A DNA stretch of 64,000 nucleotides from Hyphochytrium catenoides (taxonomy: Eukaryota; Sar; Hyphochytriomycetes; Hyphochytriales; Hyphochytriaceae), in contig FLMG01001570.1 of assembly GCA_900088475.1 (NCBI GenBank), positions 125,030 to 189,029 of the forward strand, given 5' to 3'. Below, piece by piece: positions 46,157-58,295 of this stretch. Position 1 is the first letter of the stretch. Every line of letters begins with the position of its first letter. A program made the position numbers and the translations under genes. The notes below the pieces were generated by a model. The model was given only the letters and a program-made list of their open reading frames with translations, was not told the DNA's origin and did not search any database.

Positions 46157-49109
46157 TTAATCAGAAAGTTCAACCCGAAACTCGCCATCATCCTCCATAG
46201 AATCATCGTGGCTGTTGAGCGGAGAGCTGGGTTCGCGGTACTTATCACCGAGTGTTGCCACCACAATTGTCATATTGTCCAGTCCAAGCCCTTCGCGACG
46301 GTGTCCTGCCTGAGTTGGCGACAGACAGGCATCAACTAGAGTCTCCAGGATGTCTGAGAGCTTATCGCCCCGTCCAAGTCCCCTACGAACATAGTCGCAC
46401 ACCTGCTGGCTTTCCAGCACCTCCCATATGCCGTCACAAGCAAGAACAATAAACTCATCCTCCGGACTCAGATCAATAGTGCGCACGTCTGGACAGGCTG
46501 TGATGGCTTGCATCTCTGCCGGAAGGTCAGGATTCTTCTTGAAGTCCAGGTCACCTATCATAAAGGAATTACGACAAATAGACGGGTCAGATTAAGTTGA
46601 CTCGTTGGCAAACACCTTGGAAGTAGCCAAGGGAAGCCATTGCGTACTAGAAGGCTACCGCCAAACCATGGCGAAGTAGGTAGTGGCACTTGATAGGAAG
46701 GACTCCGGTACCGAAGATGAGTAGCACTCAGAAGCATAGAAAGAGAGACTAGCTAAGCACACATTCATTCGCCTTACCTAGCGCTCGAGAGAGGTTCAGA
46801 CTCCCATTCACTCGGCCGTTTACAACGTTGGCGCCTGCTTTTTGGATGCGGTCCATTTCCGATGGGAGCTCAGGCTTATGATCCACCGACATATCAATGG
46901 CCTTACCGTCCCGACAAAGGACGCATCTCGAGTCACCAGCATTTCCTACCACCAGCCGATAGTCAGGAGTAATGAACGCCACCACAGCCGTGGAGCCCGC
47001 TGAGCAGCCTTCTCTCTCCCTCTTTTTCGACCTCCCTTTTGCTGAGTCAGCTCCACCTCTGGATCTGGAGATGCTTGGTTCTCGCGAACTGCCAGCACGA
47101 CTGGCCCCAGTTGCTGCAGCTCTATGGCCCTCCTGAGAGTCAAGTCCAGCGGACTCTTGATGCTGGGTAAGAGCCTCCTGTAACAGTGATGGCTCCTTTT
47201 GACTGAGCATTGCACCTCTGTCTCTTCCACCCGCGCCTATCCCTATGCTTCCAGAAGATAAGTCATGGGGAGCCCGTCCTCTCGGAAGCCTGGTGTCGTC
47301 CCCACTCTCATCCGTAGATTCGCACTCAGGAGAACGAGGAGGTGACGACACGGCCATCAGTGCGCCCATTCTCTCGGATATCGATTTCTTTCTGGTGCCA
47401 TCTGCTCTGCTATCATCACTGTCATCCAGGGAAGGACCCGTAGAGATAACCCCCGCTATGCTTCCAACCCTTTCTCTCTTCCGATTTGTCGGTTTAGGCT
47501 GCCGTGGGCGATAGACTCTCTCCCTGGGTATTTGGCCATTCGCGATACCGTTAGGGCTCGGATTAGGGCTTCGAGATAATTTTGATGAGGAGCTGTTTGG
47601 CATGAACATGCCAACACGAAAGGCAGGGGAACGGCCGAACATAAATGGGTTGACTCCACCATCGGGAGCAGAAAGAGATAGGCCAATCGTAGGATCAGTT
47701 TGGTGAGCGAGAAAGCCATCCACCTCCACTCCAGGCGCCAGAAGAGACGTTCCTGGAGAAGGAGGAGACATAAAGGGCATGGACGACGGAGTGGGGACAG
47801 GGGACTGGTAGAGAGACACTGGCGGGCTGCTGCTGTAGGCATACGTGGAAGCTTGGGCTCCTGCGAGGGGTTTCCGAGAGATTGGGATAGGGCCTTGCCT
47901 CTCATCTCCTCTAGCAGGAGCAATTGGGATTCCGCTTCTTTCCACTGACAAATCCTCGCTCCTCCGTCCAGAGCTTGCTGCCATGGCCATGTCATCTGTA
48001 CTCTCCATCGCTCCTCTCCCGTTATAGCGGCCCTGTCCTAGGACAGAAGATGTTGTAGGAAGACTCCTCGCTAATTGGCTTCTTTCTTCAGCCCCTGCAC
48101 TTCCTGGCCTCCTAGGTATAGGGATGCCCTCTCTTCTTGCTGCAGCGTACTGTCTCCTGAGAGCTGGATCCGTCTGCATTTTCCTCGCTCTATCTTTTAG
48201 AAACTGCGAGAGCATCTCCACCTTGCTATTCACCTCTGGATCTTCATCACCTTCACCCTCTGCAGCCAGTTCTTTGAGCTCTTGTGCAGCCTCTTCTGTC
48301 CCTAATCGCTGATCTATCTCCAGGTAACCCTGTGCTATGGCGCGGATAAGGTCTCCATGGCTCTGATAGTAATTGAGAATTATCTGGCCAAGATGTCTGC
48401 AAAAAATACATGTAGTGAGCGGAGCGTATGGCTAAAGCAGAGCGAAGATTGAGCGACATTTTGATGTCTTAGGAAGTTCTATGACAAATAGACCAAGACA
48501 AGTTGTCTAGCTTACGCCGCTGCCAGTAATATTAATGTAAACGTGGCATACAAAGAGGAAAATTCCTAAGGCACTGAGCACCATAACGAAACAATGAAAG
48601 AGGTCAAAGAGTGGGTCTCACCTTGAAAGGTACTTAGAGACTTCTCCGCCTGCACCAAGTAGCGGGCAAGAAAGAGCGGGGACGGTGATCAGCGTTGGCA
48701 TGGAAGCTTTCTGAAGACATGTGCAAAAGAGCTTTGGACCTTACCAGAATGGCCGTCAAAAACTCCGAAGTATCGTAGGCCGTCCTCAGAAAACGTCAAA
48801 TCCACAGCATGAGCATCTTCCATAAAGCGCCTCCAACCATGCATGGCTAGAAGACATCAAGGATAAGCAGGAACCAAATGGTGAGATGCTGAGTGAGCAG
48901 GAGGAGCCGGGCGTACAGGGTACAGGTACACCTGCAGAGTAGTGCAGGATGACATGTGCAACGAATGCTGAACTTGACCCTTCGTCCCTCTTCGGCCCGT
49001 CTACCTTAACTTCTGATTGATTCTCACCTGTCACGGTGTACATAACGCGGTCATCGCTTCCAGATTCCGTCACCTTATCTCTAATTGGACTACTGAGCAG
49101 CTGTCCCAT
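46157..49109 (-). CDS. PPM/PP2C-family Ser/Thr phosphatase, PPM1G-like, with a long Ser/Pro-rich insert and N-myristoylation motif
   Basis: Metal-dependent protein Ser/Thr phosphatase. Exons 49109-49028, 48846-48745, 48649-48622, 48396-46778 and 46554-46157 sum to 2,229 nt in phase, giving 742 residues. Motifs in order: [11 protein letters not shown] (Glu37, Asp38), [12 protein letters not shown] (Asp58-Gly59), then after the insert [57 protein letters not shown] (metal Asp) and [13 protein letters not shown] (metal Asp). The N-terminus MGQLLSSP fits the MGxxxS myristoylation consensus, as in several PP2Cs. Residues about 110-530 split the catalytic domain with a Ser/Pro/Arg-rich, likely disordered insert. 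PPM1G has an insert at the same place, but an acidic one. Membrane tethering is inferred from the motif. Confidence 0.93.
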
Positions 49110-49810
49110 CGCACCGGTTGCAATGCGGAAAGGTATCTGACAGCAAGGGAGAGAGCAAGACGAGGACCCACACCCAGTGCCGCACTAGCGTTAGAGAACA
49201 ACTCTTAGATGCTAGGACTAGCACAAGAGAGAAGCTTCCGTTGTGGGTAAAGGCCCAATGACTGAGGCTGCTAGGCTAGCAGTTGTCCGCAATCATCTTA
49301 GAAAGCGCTGGGCGATGTAAGGAGCAGTGTGTTGGCCGAGACTGTTCCTGTGTCTTCACATGCACCTCTCTAGTCTGAGAGGTGATTAGTGGAGAGACAC
49401 AGAGATCAAGAGTGCCACTTCACTGGTTCTGATGAAGATGAAGGAAGGGGCCGCTAGCTCGAAGAGGACTTGAATGTTGGTCAGAGGGATAAAGACCTCC
49501 ACTGGTCCAGCAGGCTGCTTGCCTTTCTTTCAGTAGATTGTGAGGAAGCAAGAAAAGCCGGGGAACAGGACAGGGACAGAGACAAGATTCCAGGTTACCA
49601 TTAGACTGCGAGACAGAGAGGAAGAAGAGGGAGGACAATTGAGGCGGGAGGAGTGGGTTGTTCAGAACAGCTAGCTCGATGGCGAACCAAGAAATTGGTT
49701 AAATAGATGGCTTTCATAGACAGGAGGCCAATCGATGTTGGGTGACGAGAAGAGACAGACACGAAAGAAAGTGGAGAAAGACGGGGAGAAAGAGAGAGTG
49801 AAAGAAGAGG

Positions 49811-49830
49811 GGAGAGAGANNNNNNNNNNN

Positions 49831-49866
<36 letters not shown>

Positions 49867-49876
49867 GAGAGGAGAG
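49811..49876 (+). repeat. (GA)n microsatellite with an 11-base N gap
   Basis: Alternating GA on the plus strand with N at about 49820-49830, i.e. CT on the minus strand. It lies about 700 nt upstream of the minus-strand PP2C start, so the CT strand is again the coding strand of the next gene downstream. Length is unreliable because of the gap. Confidence 0.95.
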
Positions 49877-50445
49877 CTGACCCAAGAGCACCCACCACCA
49901 TGCCGCTGCTGCTGGTGCACGCTAGTCCAGCAGTATCACAACCGGCAGCCACCAATAGATCTCCCACATATCCCCCAGGACATGAAGCCGGGTTAAGAAA
50001 CTGACAACCGTGGTATTACCACGTCTGCTACCGTCTGTCTACTCCTAGAGCCACGGCGATAACGGTCGTCTGGTATTATTATTTAGGTCTAGTGATGTGA
50101 TGGCTTGAGACGTAAACGAAGTGCCAGGGCTCAGGAGCTCAGGAGCCCCAAACCCGCCAAGCCAGTCAGCTTGAAGCCAAACAGGAAACGGAGAAAGGCA
50201 GCAGGATGCTCAGGTGCTTCAAGGAGCCTACTTATGATGACTTCAGCCATAAACTTCTCATAAAAGAGGATAAAAGGAGAGAACGAGAGCACAACAAAAC
50301 TACGGTCATGGACATAAGGGCCCTAGGAACTACCTCCCTCCTACCCTGTAAAGCCTTTGTTGTTCGCAGTTCTACGTTCTACCTGTTACCGTGGTAGGAC
50401 TTCGTAAAGACTGATAAAGGACAGACGAGGGAAGCAAAGAAGGGG

Positions 50446-50643
50446 ATGTGGCACATGGCATGCATGAATCGTTGGTGCTGGAGCACCTTCTACATCCTTG
50501 TACTTGGGTGGGTTTCTCTTATTCTTGGTGACAGTACCTTCGCCTATGATAGAATAGAGATTGCAAAGGCAAAGAATAAGGCTCTGACTCTTGGCGACTT
50601 CAATGCCATTGGGGTCAAGTCACCGCTTGTCTATGACCAATGA
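50446..50643 (+). CDS. Possible small secreted or membrane protein (65 aa)
   Basis: An ATG-initiated frame of 65 residues starts with a short polar segment and a hydrophobic stretch, STFYILVLGWVSLILG, followed by a plausible signal-peptidase region and a polar remainder ending SPLVYDQ. This could be a signal peptide or single anchor. There is no recognisable family, no supporting neighbour and no codon-use evidence I can compute. A chance ORF is quite possible, as is a first exon of a longer gene. Confidence 0.25.
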   Translation: MWHMACMNRWCWSTFYILVLGWVSLILGDSTFAYDRIEIAKAKNKALTLGDFNAIGVKSPLVYDQ

Positions 50644-52185
50644 ACAATAACCAAACTGGACCAGGATGCGAAGAAAGAGTGGTTCGAAAGAGCCTAGAAC
50701 GTCCTGTCTCACCTATTCGTCTTGTACCTACATACTTATGTTCTGACGAGAGACAGAGCGCCTTGAGATATGTTCGCTGTATAGGGAACACCCCGAAACC
50801 ATGGAGAAAGAATGTGTCAGTCAACCTCCAACCGGACGCCGCTTCTTACGTCGTGGTACAAGAGGCCACCCCCTTCCCCTGTCCAACGGTGCTTGGCCCT
50901 TTGTACCGCAGGGGAGTGTGGGCTACCCCAGGCTGGTGGTGTGTTTGGTGTGGCGCCTTTCTCACCCACCCAGCTGTGTGTCAAAACTGCTTCCCTTAGT
51001 TCATGAGTTCATGAAACGTCGCCAGTTGAAGAAAGCTTCTCCCTTCTCTTCAAAGCTGTTTCGCTTGCGCCATTGTCAGCAGGTCAGGGTCTGCCTATGA
51101 TCCGTGGTAGGGGAGAGCTGATCCAAGTTTCTCCTTTGCTTCTTAAGGTTCCTAGTCACAAGCCACCGACCACAACACCTCTGCTGGGCCGTCATCATCG
51201 CTGCGCCTATTGCCTCGCTTGGTTTGCTGGGTCTTGTTGACTGCTGCGCTAAGAGGTCAAGGGCTTCTCTCGTGCGTCTAACGTCGCCGTCAAGAAGTTG
51301 CCTCTCTCTCTTATGTCTAGCTTCCCTCCGTTAATGCGTCTGACTGCATCGACGACCAACTCTTGTCTACGTAGCAAGAAGGGATACGGTTCTTATATAA
51401 AGTCGCCTTTTAGGTTTTACTCCGTAACTAGTATCTGCAGCCATGCCTGTTGGGACTACACCTCTTTATCTGCGATAAACGGTCAAAGTGTTAATAATGG
51501 AGTTTGTGGACATAGCCTCAACCTCGAAGAATGGGAAGATGGGAACGCGACACAACTTTCTCTGTCAGTAGTCAGTATAGAAGTCTCCTTTTATCTCGCA
51601 TGGCAAGATCTCTGTTATAAGCAAGCCTAACTGTGAGCGTCTGACGATCTTCGCACGTTCTAGGCTTTTCTTGATAAGAGGGCATAGTTCTATCCTATTA
51701 TTCTAACTCTGTTCATGATGGATCTAGACTTGCTTGGTCCATACATATGTTTAACTGAATGCTAGTTGGAGAAGAGGGAGCTCTCTCAGCCGTCAATGGT
51801 TAGAAAAGTGTAGATTGCCGGGTGTTGCTTTTTGGTAATTGTCGAGTTCTGCTAGCGACGGAAGTTTTAGTGGGGCCTGGGAGTGCAGATGCATGATTAG
51901 CAGCACTGGGCCAGATTGAGCTATTTATTAGATGTATCTATATTTATTGTTCCTTTCATTGACAGGGCAATCTTAGGCAACGAAATTTCTCAGTCGACAT
52001 GCAAGCCTCCGAGGTACATGTATCACAGCTTCCAATCGCAAATAACTTCACATTATAAAGAATAGAAAGCCAAGACTTATAAAAAAGCCGAGATTTGCTT
52101 TTGAACTCTTCTCAAGTGCCAACGTCTTCTTCTCACCTGAGGCGACTATGACCTACTAACCGTTACAGAGCAGTACTATAAGACA

Positions 52186-54544
52186 TCAAATAGTAATAGT
52201 TGAAGATGATACGAACAGCGCAAACGGAGCCATTAGTTCTCGAGCTGCGAAGTAGATGATCACTCCCCCAATGACACTGATAGGTAAGGCTGGTAAGGCA
52301 CGATGGTAGATCGCAAGAAGGCCGAGAGTGATCAGTAGTCCCTAAAGTGCCGGTCACAGTTATTGCATGACTCAGCGAGTGTTCAAACAAAGCTACCTAC
52401 CATGAGAACAACCGTGAAACAACTAGCCATCTCGCAAAAGCCTGAGAGCCCAGCCCGAGCTACTAGGGTGCTATAGAAGATGAAGTCGCCCAACCCAAGT
52501 TTGATAGAATTGTACTTTTCTTCCTCTTGATGCAGGAAGTAAGGCACAGGCAGGCTTACATGTCAAGCTTTTTGCGTTACCTTCGTCAAACTTAGCATGA
52601 ACCGTTGGCATATGGCTCGGGACTGGAGGATAAGGGGCGTCTTGAGCGACCGCCTTCACGTTGTATCGATGATAGAGGGCAGGCCATAAAGAATCTTCTC
52701 GGCCTGCAAACTTCTTAGCGACCATGCTCAGAAAGCTTTCATCGAGCTTTTGAGGATTGTATTGGCTGTAAAATGCTGCGAGGTTCCTTTGTAAAGTTTG
52801 CGCTTTCTCTTCTTGGGCTTCGATTGACAGTACCACGACGCCCTGCGTGTAAAGTTAGTAAATGTTTAACTAAAAATAGCACCATCTGCAAACCTTATTT
52901 CCCTCAAGGTCCTCGATCTCTTTCACTGCTTGGTATGAGTACGGCACTTCTGCTTCATAGATTAACCCAGGCATTGGTCGCCCTTCTTTCTGCATCAACT
53001 TGACCTGCAGGGCGCAAGTTCAGTCAGCTTTTGCTGCATTCCACCCAACCCTGGTGAAAGCTACTCCTTTTGCCTATACTACGGTAAGCTCCTACCAGCC
53101 ATCGCAAGGGTCCGCATGGCGTCAGGACGGCAACAATATCGTAGAGTGCCAAAGCACAGAGGATAGTCCACACGCTCCACTGGAATGGCGCAGATATGAG
53201 AGCTAGGCCTTCTGCGAACAAGGTCGTGACGGCAGATAGTGCCTACCTCAGGCCACATAGATAGCTGCCACGCCATTATGATACTGATCAGAACAAGATA
53301 AGCCTGTTCCATAACCAGAGATACTCCCTACATATGATTTGGTCCGTGGTGAAAGGTAAGAAGAGTGAAACAAAGCCAACTTTAGCTTCGTCACGAAGAT
53401 CAGAGTTCTCGCGAGTATTCGCAGAAGCAGATAGCGACAATTCAAACTTCCACTGCGGGTTGATGCAGTCAGGAAGGACAAGAGGATAGGAGCCCAACGG
53501 GGGAGCCAGTGTAAGAGAAACAAACATTACATTACCCAGCCGGAGATGCTCAAGACTGTTTAAGAGAAAAGACTGATAAAATGTACTTAGAGAAAAGAAC
53601 GTCTTGCGGATAAGAAGATAGGAGTTGACAGGTGGACTATGAAAACCTCTTGTCAGTAAGTATAGTTCCATTACCTTTTGATAGAAGACAGCCGTGGTAC
53701 CAACGACAGCGAAGTTGTAGATTATAATGACGAAAGCCAGCCAGTCAGCGTAGCAGTGCCACCTGCCAAGCAGCAGCCTGACCATATACCCACCCATCCA
53801 GCCTAGGAGCAGGGCTGAGGAACAGATAAGGTAGACTAAAAGCGCCTAATCATGAATGTACGAGAAGTATGGGGTTAGGTAAGAGCCATAAACATCCAGA
53901 AAGAGATGTAAAGCTCCAACACAGACGTCTCATACAATCGCAAGAGAAGGTAGAATTGTTGGGAACGGGAGGAAGCCTTTGTGGAGTCATACCTTCATAC
54001 AGTTATATTTGTACAGAAGGACAACCACCAACGTAAGAGCTGCCATCACCATAATGATGATTAGGGCGTTTACGAGAGACTGATATAACTTGACTCCAAC
54101 GTCTTTCTCCTCGATGTCAGTTGTTTTGTAGGCCAGATAACTAGCCATACTAGACGCCATCTCCCCATCTCTAAGATAGTAGCATAGCAGACTAGAGAAG
54201 ATCATAGTCGCCGCCACCGGCCAAACAATCACCCCGAATGACTCAATGCAGTGAGAAAGGTCTCCGCTCTTGATTCTAGGCGCTTCTCTAGGCCTTGAGT
54301 CTGCATTTTGAAGGTCATTCTCGTCATGACCGGATGTTCCAAGTAAAGGCTCCCTACGTCGACACTGGGATCAGTCTTGAATATAAGGCAGTGCAGTGCA
54401 GTAATCATTCCCTTACCGTGCTGAGTCCAAAGAAGACCCTCGTGTTGAGTTTTGATTCCCCATTCGTGTGCTCCTCTACCTGGTTGGGAGGACTCTGACG
54501 GTAGAGGTCTGTCTTGCAATCTTGTCTTCAGGTACCCACCTCAT
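52186..54544 (-). CDS. PSEN: Presenilin, catalytic aspartyl protease of gamma-secretase, 9 exons
   Basis: Intramembrane aspartyl protease (family A22). Exons 54544-54480, 54353-53993, 53845-53675, 53327-53247, 53179-53096, 53004-52894, 52842-52581, 52525-52401 and 52341-52186 sum to 1,416 nt in phase, giving 471 residues, against 467 in human PSEN1. The start [14 protein letters not shown] follows from frame. TM6 catalytic Asp240 lies in [20 protein letters not shown]7 catalytic Asp392 in [11 protein letters not shown], and the PALP motif is at 437-440 (RALPALPIS). Other family marks are LLYKYNCMK after TM2, [14 protein letters not shown] (TM5) and [12 protein letters not shown], matching the PALIYS start of the cleavable loop. 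The cytosolic loop between TM6 and TM7 is about 130 residues, Glu/Gln-rich. All catalytic features are intact. The gene is divergent from the TPR-dsRBD gene. Confidence 0.97.
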
Positions 54545-55314
54545 CGTGCCATTCTTGCGACTTCCGAGCCCGTAAAAGCTCAGCTGGGAATGGCCCTGTA
54601 AAACCGTTCAGGGTTACCGGGTAGAGGGTAAACCTCTCATAGACTTGTTGCAGAATGGCTCCACTCAGTTACCTACATGCGCACTGTAGCAGGGGCCTGA
54701 GACAAGACTCCTTGAGAGAAGAGAGTCTCCAATGTTAGGGAAGCAAATAGGAGACGGGAGCTTCCTAGAAGATTTCCTAGAGTAATGAGAGCGTAGATCA
54801 AGTGCTCATTGTCGCCGCGGTGCCATGCAAATACCTTGCCGCTCCTGTTGCATGCAGTTAGCTCGCCGCTCTGGTACAAGTGGCAGCAATTGGCTTCTGC
54901 AGAGAAGGGAAGAAAGGAAAACGACCATCAACAGGCAGAAAGGCCAGCAGGACTCTTATTATCTCCTACAACTAGCACCGCTTCGCTTCAGAGCTTCAAG
55001 GAAACCACACTGATAACCGTACAAGATAACCAAGTAGTGATTTAACCTCTTGATATGGAGGATTGGTTTTCAATTCTGTTGCTTCTGATGATTTTCGCAG
55101 ACAGAAGCAGCTGCCAAGCAATTCGGTGAAAATTGAGTGAAAATGATTTCTTGAGCATTCTCTCACTAATCAAAAAGGCCTGCGGCGAGAAACACGGCGC
55201 TGAGTATTGACGGCCTCGAATTGCCATCTTGGTGTACGCGGCTATAGAGAGCTAGAGACTCTGTTGGGCTTCCTTGCTTTGTATGTGTAAATTTTACCTG
55301 TAAGTCGCAAAGAG
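54545..55314. promoter_or_regulatory. Divergent intergenic region between presenilin and the TPR-dsRBD gene
   Basis: 770 nt separate the two start codons, which face outward, so both promoters should lie here. Short frames on both strands (for example minus 54879-54673) have no supporting start or family. No clear TATA box or repeat was recognised. Confidence 0.5.
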
Positions 55315-58295
55315 ATGGCCGGTCAGCTCACGGCTTTTGAGGTGGCCAGTCTTCGAAAAGCCTTGGAGCAATGTGACGCTGAGACTAAGAGATTCATTCA
55401 GCCCATCCTCAAGTATGATCCAGTTCAGAAAGCGCTATTAAGGTAGGGTGAGACACACTCTACTTCAACATTTTGTCATAGCTCTCATCATGACCTGTCT
55501 CTTTGCGGTCGGGCCTCTCAATCAATCCCCTGCTTCTTTCTGTCGCCCCGTCAGCTTCCTTCGTGATGACTCCAAATCTTTCGAAGAGTGGATCTGGGAT
55601 CCTGCTGCCCACCAAGCCCTCTCTCGCTTTAGAGGAGAAGTGGAGGAGGAGAGCTCCTACAAGGAGAGCCTAGACGAACAAGTCTCTTCGAAGTTTGTGA
55701 GCGCCGTAAATGGGTTTTCTGACCAGGTCTGTAAGAAGTCTTTCCTTACCCCTTAGATTTGCCTTAGTAGACTGTAAAGACGATTGCTCTCGTTCTCTAT
55801 ACCTGACGAGCCTTTACAAAGATTCTCATGATTCAATAGCCTTATAGCTTCCCTGTCCTCTAGACACTATTTCCGTTTACTTTTCATTAATCTGGTATCG
55901 GCTTCTTCAGCTTTGAGCATTCCTTCCTTAAAAAATCTCCTCCTCAGTCAAATGTTTATCCTACTAGTGGGCCCAGTGTCCTTTCTAGCAGACTTCATTA
56001 TAGCTCTGACGTTCCTCCTACCTGCGTGCTTTCAGAGGGAGACAAATTTGGAGGAAGCTATTCAGACCGCCAAGTTATTGAAAGAAGATGGATCAGAGAG
56101 GTTTAAGGAAGGGAACAGCTACGCAGCAGGCAGACTCTACGAAAGGGCTGTTGACGCGCTGGAGCCCCTTGTCTTAGGGACGCTAGGGAGAGAAGAAGCT
56201 TGCAGGACTGGAGATACGATGGAGCTGAGAAACGAGGCTGCATCCCTTTACGTAGTGTGTTGCAGCAATGCAGCTCTGTCTGCAATGAAGAGCGATTCTC
56301 CATCTCAGGCGAGGGTCTTCGCTAACAAGGTATTGCCTACTCCGCGGACTCTATGTGTCCGTGTCTCCCTTTCGGTACTTTCTCGTAGGTGTGGTGTCCC
56401 CCGACGTTTCTCCTCTCTTGCCTTTGTGCAATCTTATTGTCTTCGTTGGTCAGTTCAGCATCTTGCCCCCACTCGTACATTCCCCCTCTATCTAAATTTC
56501 TTGCTCCCGCTTCTATATCCACCACTGAAACTTTATACGATTTTTATCTCTTCTGATCCCACCTTATGCCGTGTAACTTCCCTTGACCTCTAAAGCTTTT
56601 CATGCTCCAATTAGCTAGATTTGCCCCGTCGCTCAATTTCAGTGCGCTCTATGTAACAGCTACCTCTTGCTCTCATAGGCCCTACACGTAAATAAGTGTT
56701 GGCTTAAAGCTTGGTATATCCGAGCCAAGGCAAATCTCCTTCTCTCACAGCTGGATGACGCTCTTTCTGATGCTAATCTGGTGCTTGAGCGGGAACCTAA
56801 CAACAAAGAGGCCCTGAGCCTCCGTGCAAGGATTGAAAAAAAGCTGAGGGAGAAAAGCAGGCTAGTACAACAATACTACAAAGACCAAGAGAAGGAAGAG
56901 GAAAGAGATAAGAAGGAGGATACCATTGAGCTCGGATTTAGCACTTCCGGTAGGGAACTGTCTATGGAAAGGGCTGCCACATACTGGCGCATTGGCTCGC
57001 ATCGTCTTCTGTCATTTATCGCTGATATAACTCGCCAACCCGATAGCCCTCAACAAATGCATGTATCTTACGTGATGCTCACCAACTCGAAATCGATGTC
57101 GTAGTCTTGCTCATTGTCTCTGTCGGTATCATCCACTTGTGCTTTCCAGGCTCAGGAACGCAACGGCGACCCCCAGTGGTCCGAGTTATTTCATCGGGCG
57201 ACAAGAGATATCTTCCCTTAGAGCTTCCGCCCCCAGCTACACCATCTGCCATTTTGGAGGACTATTTGCATTATTGCAAGAGAGAGGTAGGAAGCAAGAT
57301 CACATTAACACTGCGGGTGGTGCGGCGCAGTAGAACTTCTGACTGACCCAATGGCGTTAGTGCTTTAGTGCCTTTCCGATTCGCCGACTTGCTTGTTTCT
57401 TATTGAGCTGCTTACCTGGCACCTGCACTTTTTTATCATTTCATCCCATTTCTTCCCTGACTTTGACCTCTTGTTCTGTTCAGTATGAGTTTATACTCGA
57501 TGAGGATACTCGCGGCCCCTCTTATCTTTTCACGCTCAGTCTTGACGGAAGTAAAGAGCCCTTCGCTGAAGGCGCTAGAAAGGGGTCGAAGAAGGAGGCG
57601 AAAAACGACTGTGCGACTCAAGCCATAAGGAGAATGCATATAGAGAAACCGGAGCTTATTCCCCCACCAGATTATAAACAGCAGTTAAGACGGGAGGCAC
57701 TGAAAAAGAAGCTGAGCTATGATACTGAGAACAAGGAGTTCAAACAATGGGAAAACCACGAAAAATGGGACGAAGAAAGGAGAAAACGGAAGCCCCCAGC
57801 TGCTTTAGTCCATGAAGATGCTGCACGGTATATGCTTGAGGTAATAGCCTGCTTCTTCTGTATTCCCTAATACTCATCGCCTTCTTCTTCAGATAGGTTG
57901 CTTTTTGCCTTCTTTGCTTGCCTTAGCCACTACCTTTTTCCAAGTTGGTGCTCACCGAGACCTGTCACCTCCATTAGCTTCTTGTGCTAGAAGTTTGCCA
58001 TAACCTTCTTGTGCTGCTGGTTATCGAGTCATGTTTGCACCCATCTAATTGTCCTCTGTATCAGTTGGAAGAAGAGTTATTAATGCCCGAAGGACCAGAC
58101 AAGCCACGTCAGTACATCTACAAAATAGACGGGGAGGTAGCCGGTATCGGTTTCGGAGAAAAGAAGCAGGTAGCCAAGGAGATGGCAGCACGACAAGCCT
58201 TGGAGTTTATTGAGAAGAAGATTAAGGCAGAACTCCAGCTCTTAAGTAGCGATGGCGGAGATATACCTCAGGAAACTCCTCCTTGCAACTGCTAA
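55315..58295 (+). CDS. TPR protein with two C-terminal double-stranded-RNA-binding domains, 7 exons
   Basis: Exons 55315-55442, 55555-55726, 56036-56329, 56679-56949, 57150-57286, 57484-57840 and 58065-58295 sum to 1,590 nt with every phase matching, giving 529 residues. Residues about 1-100 are helical (AFEVASLRKALEQCD, FEEWIWDPAAHQALSRF). Residues about 110-265 form TPR-like helical pairs: GSERFKEGNSYAAGRLYERA, CCSNAALSAMK, KAWYIRAKANLLLSQLDDAL and ALSDANLVLEREPNNKEAL. A charged helix follows. dsRBD1 (about 318-385) starts AILEDYLHY and ends with the basic helix GSKKEAKNDCATQAI; dsRBD2 (about 440-505) has IDGEVAGIGFGEKKQVAKEM and AARQALEFIEKK. Both keep the KKxAK-type RNA-contact helix. A role bridging Hsp70/90-type chaperones or other TPR ligands to dsRNA is inference. 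I do not know this architecture as a named family. Confidence 0.85.

Larger units (their letters stand above)
49110..52185. other. 3.1-kb gene-poor region with GA microsatellite
   Basis: No assembled gene. The PP2C promoter should lie at the left end. Apart from the GA repeat and the short ORF at 50446-50643, frames here are under 120 residues, mostly on the plus strand (50640-50999, 51298-51630), rich in Pro, Cys or Ser, with no family resemblance or convincing splice partners. The right end is the 3' flank of presenilin. Confidence 0.45.

Noticed and set aside
45871-46266. 131-residue minus-strand hydrophobic frame after PP2C
   Set aside because: Overlaps the PP2C terminal exon in another frame and lacks an ATG; more likely 3' untranslated sequence.
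49601-50004. Several frames over the GA repeat on both strands
   Set aside because: Microsatellite artefacts with an N gap.
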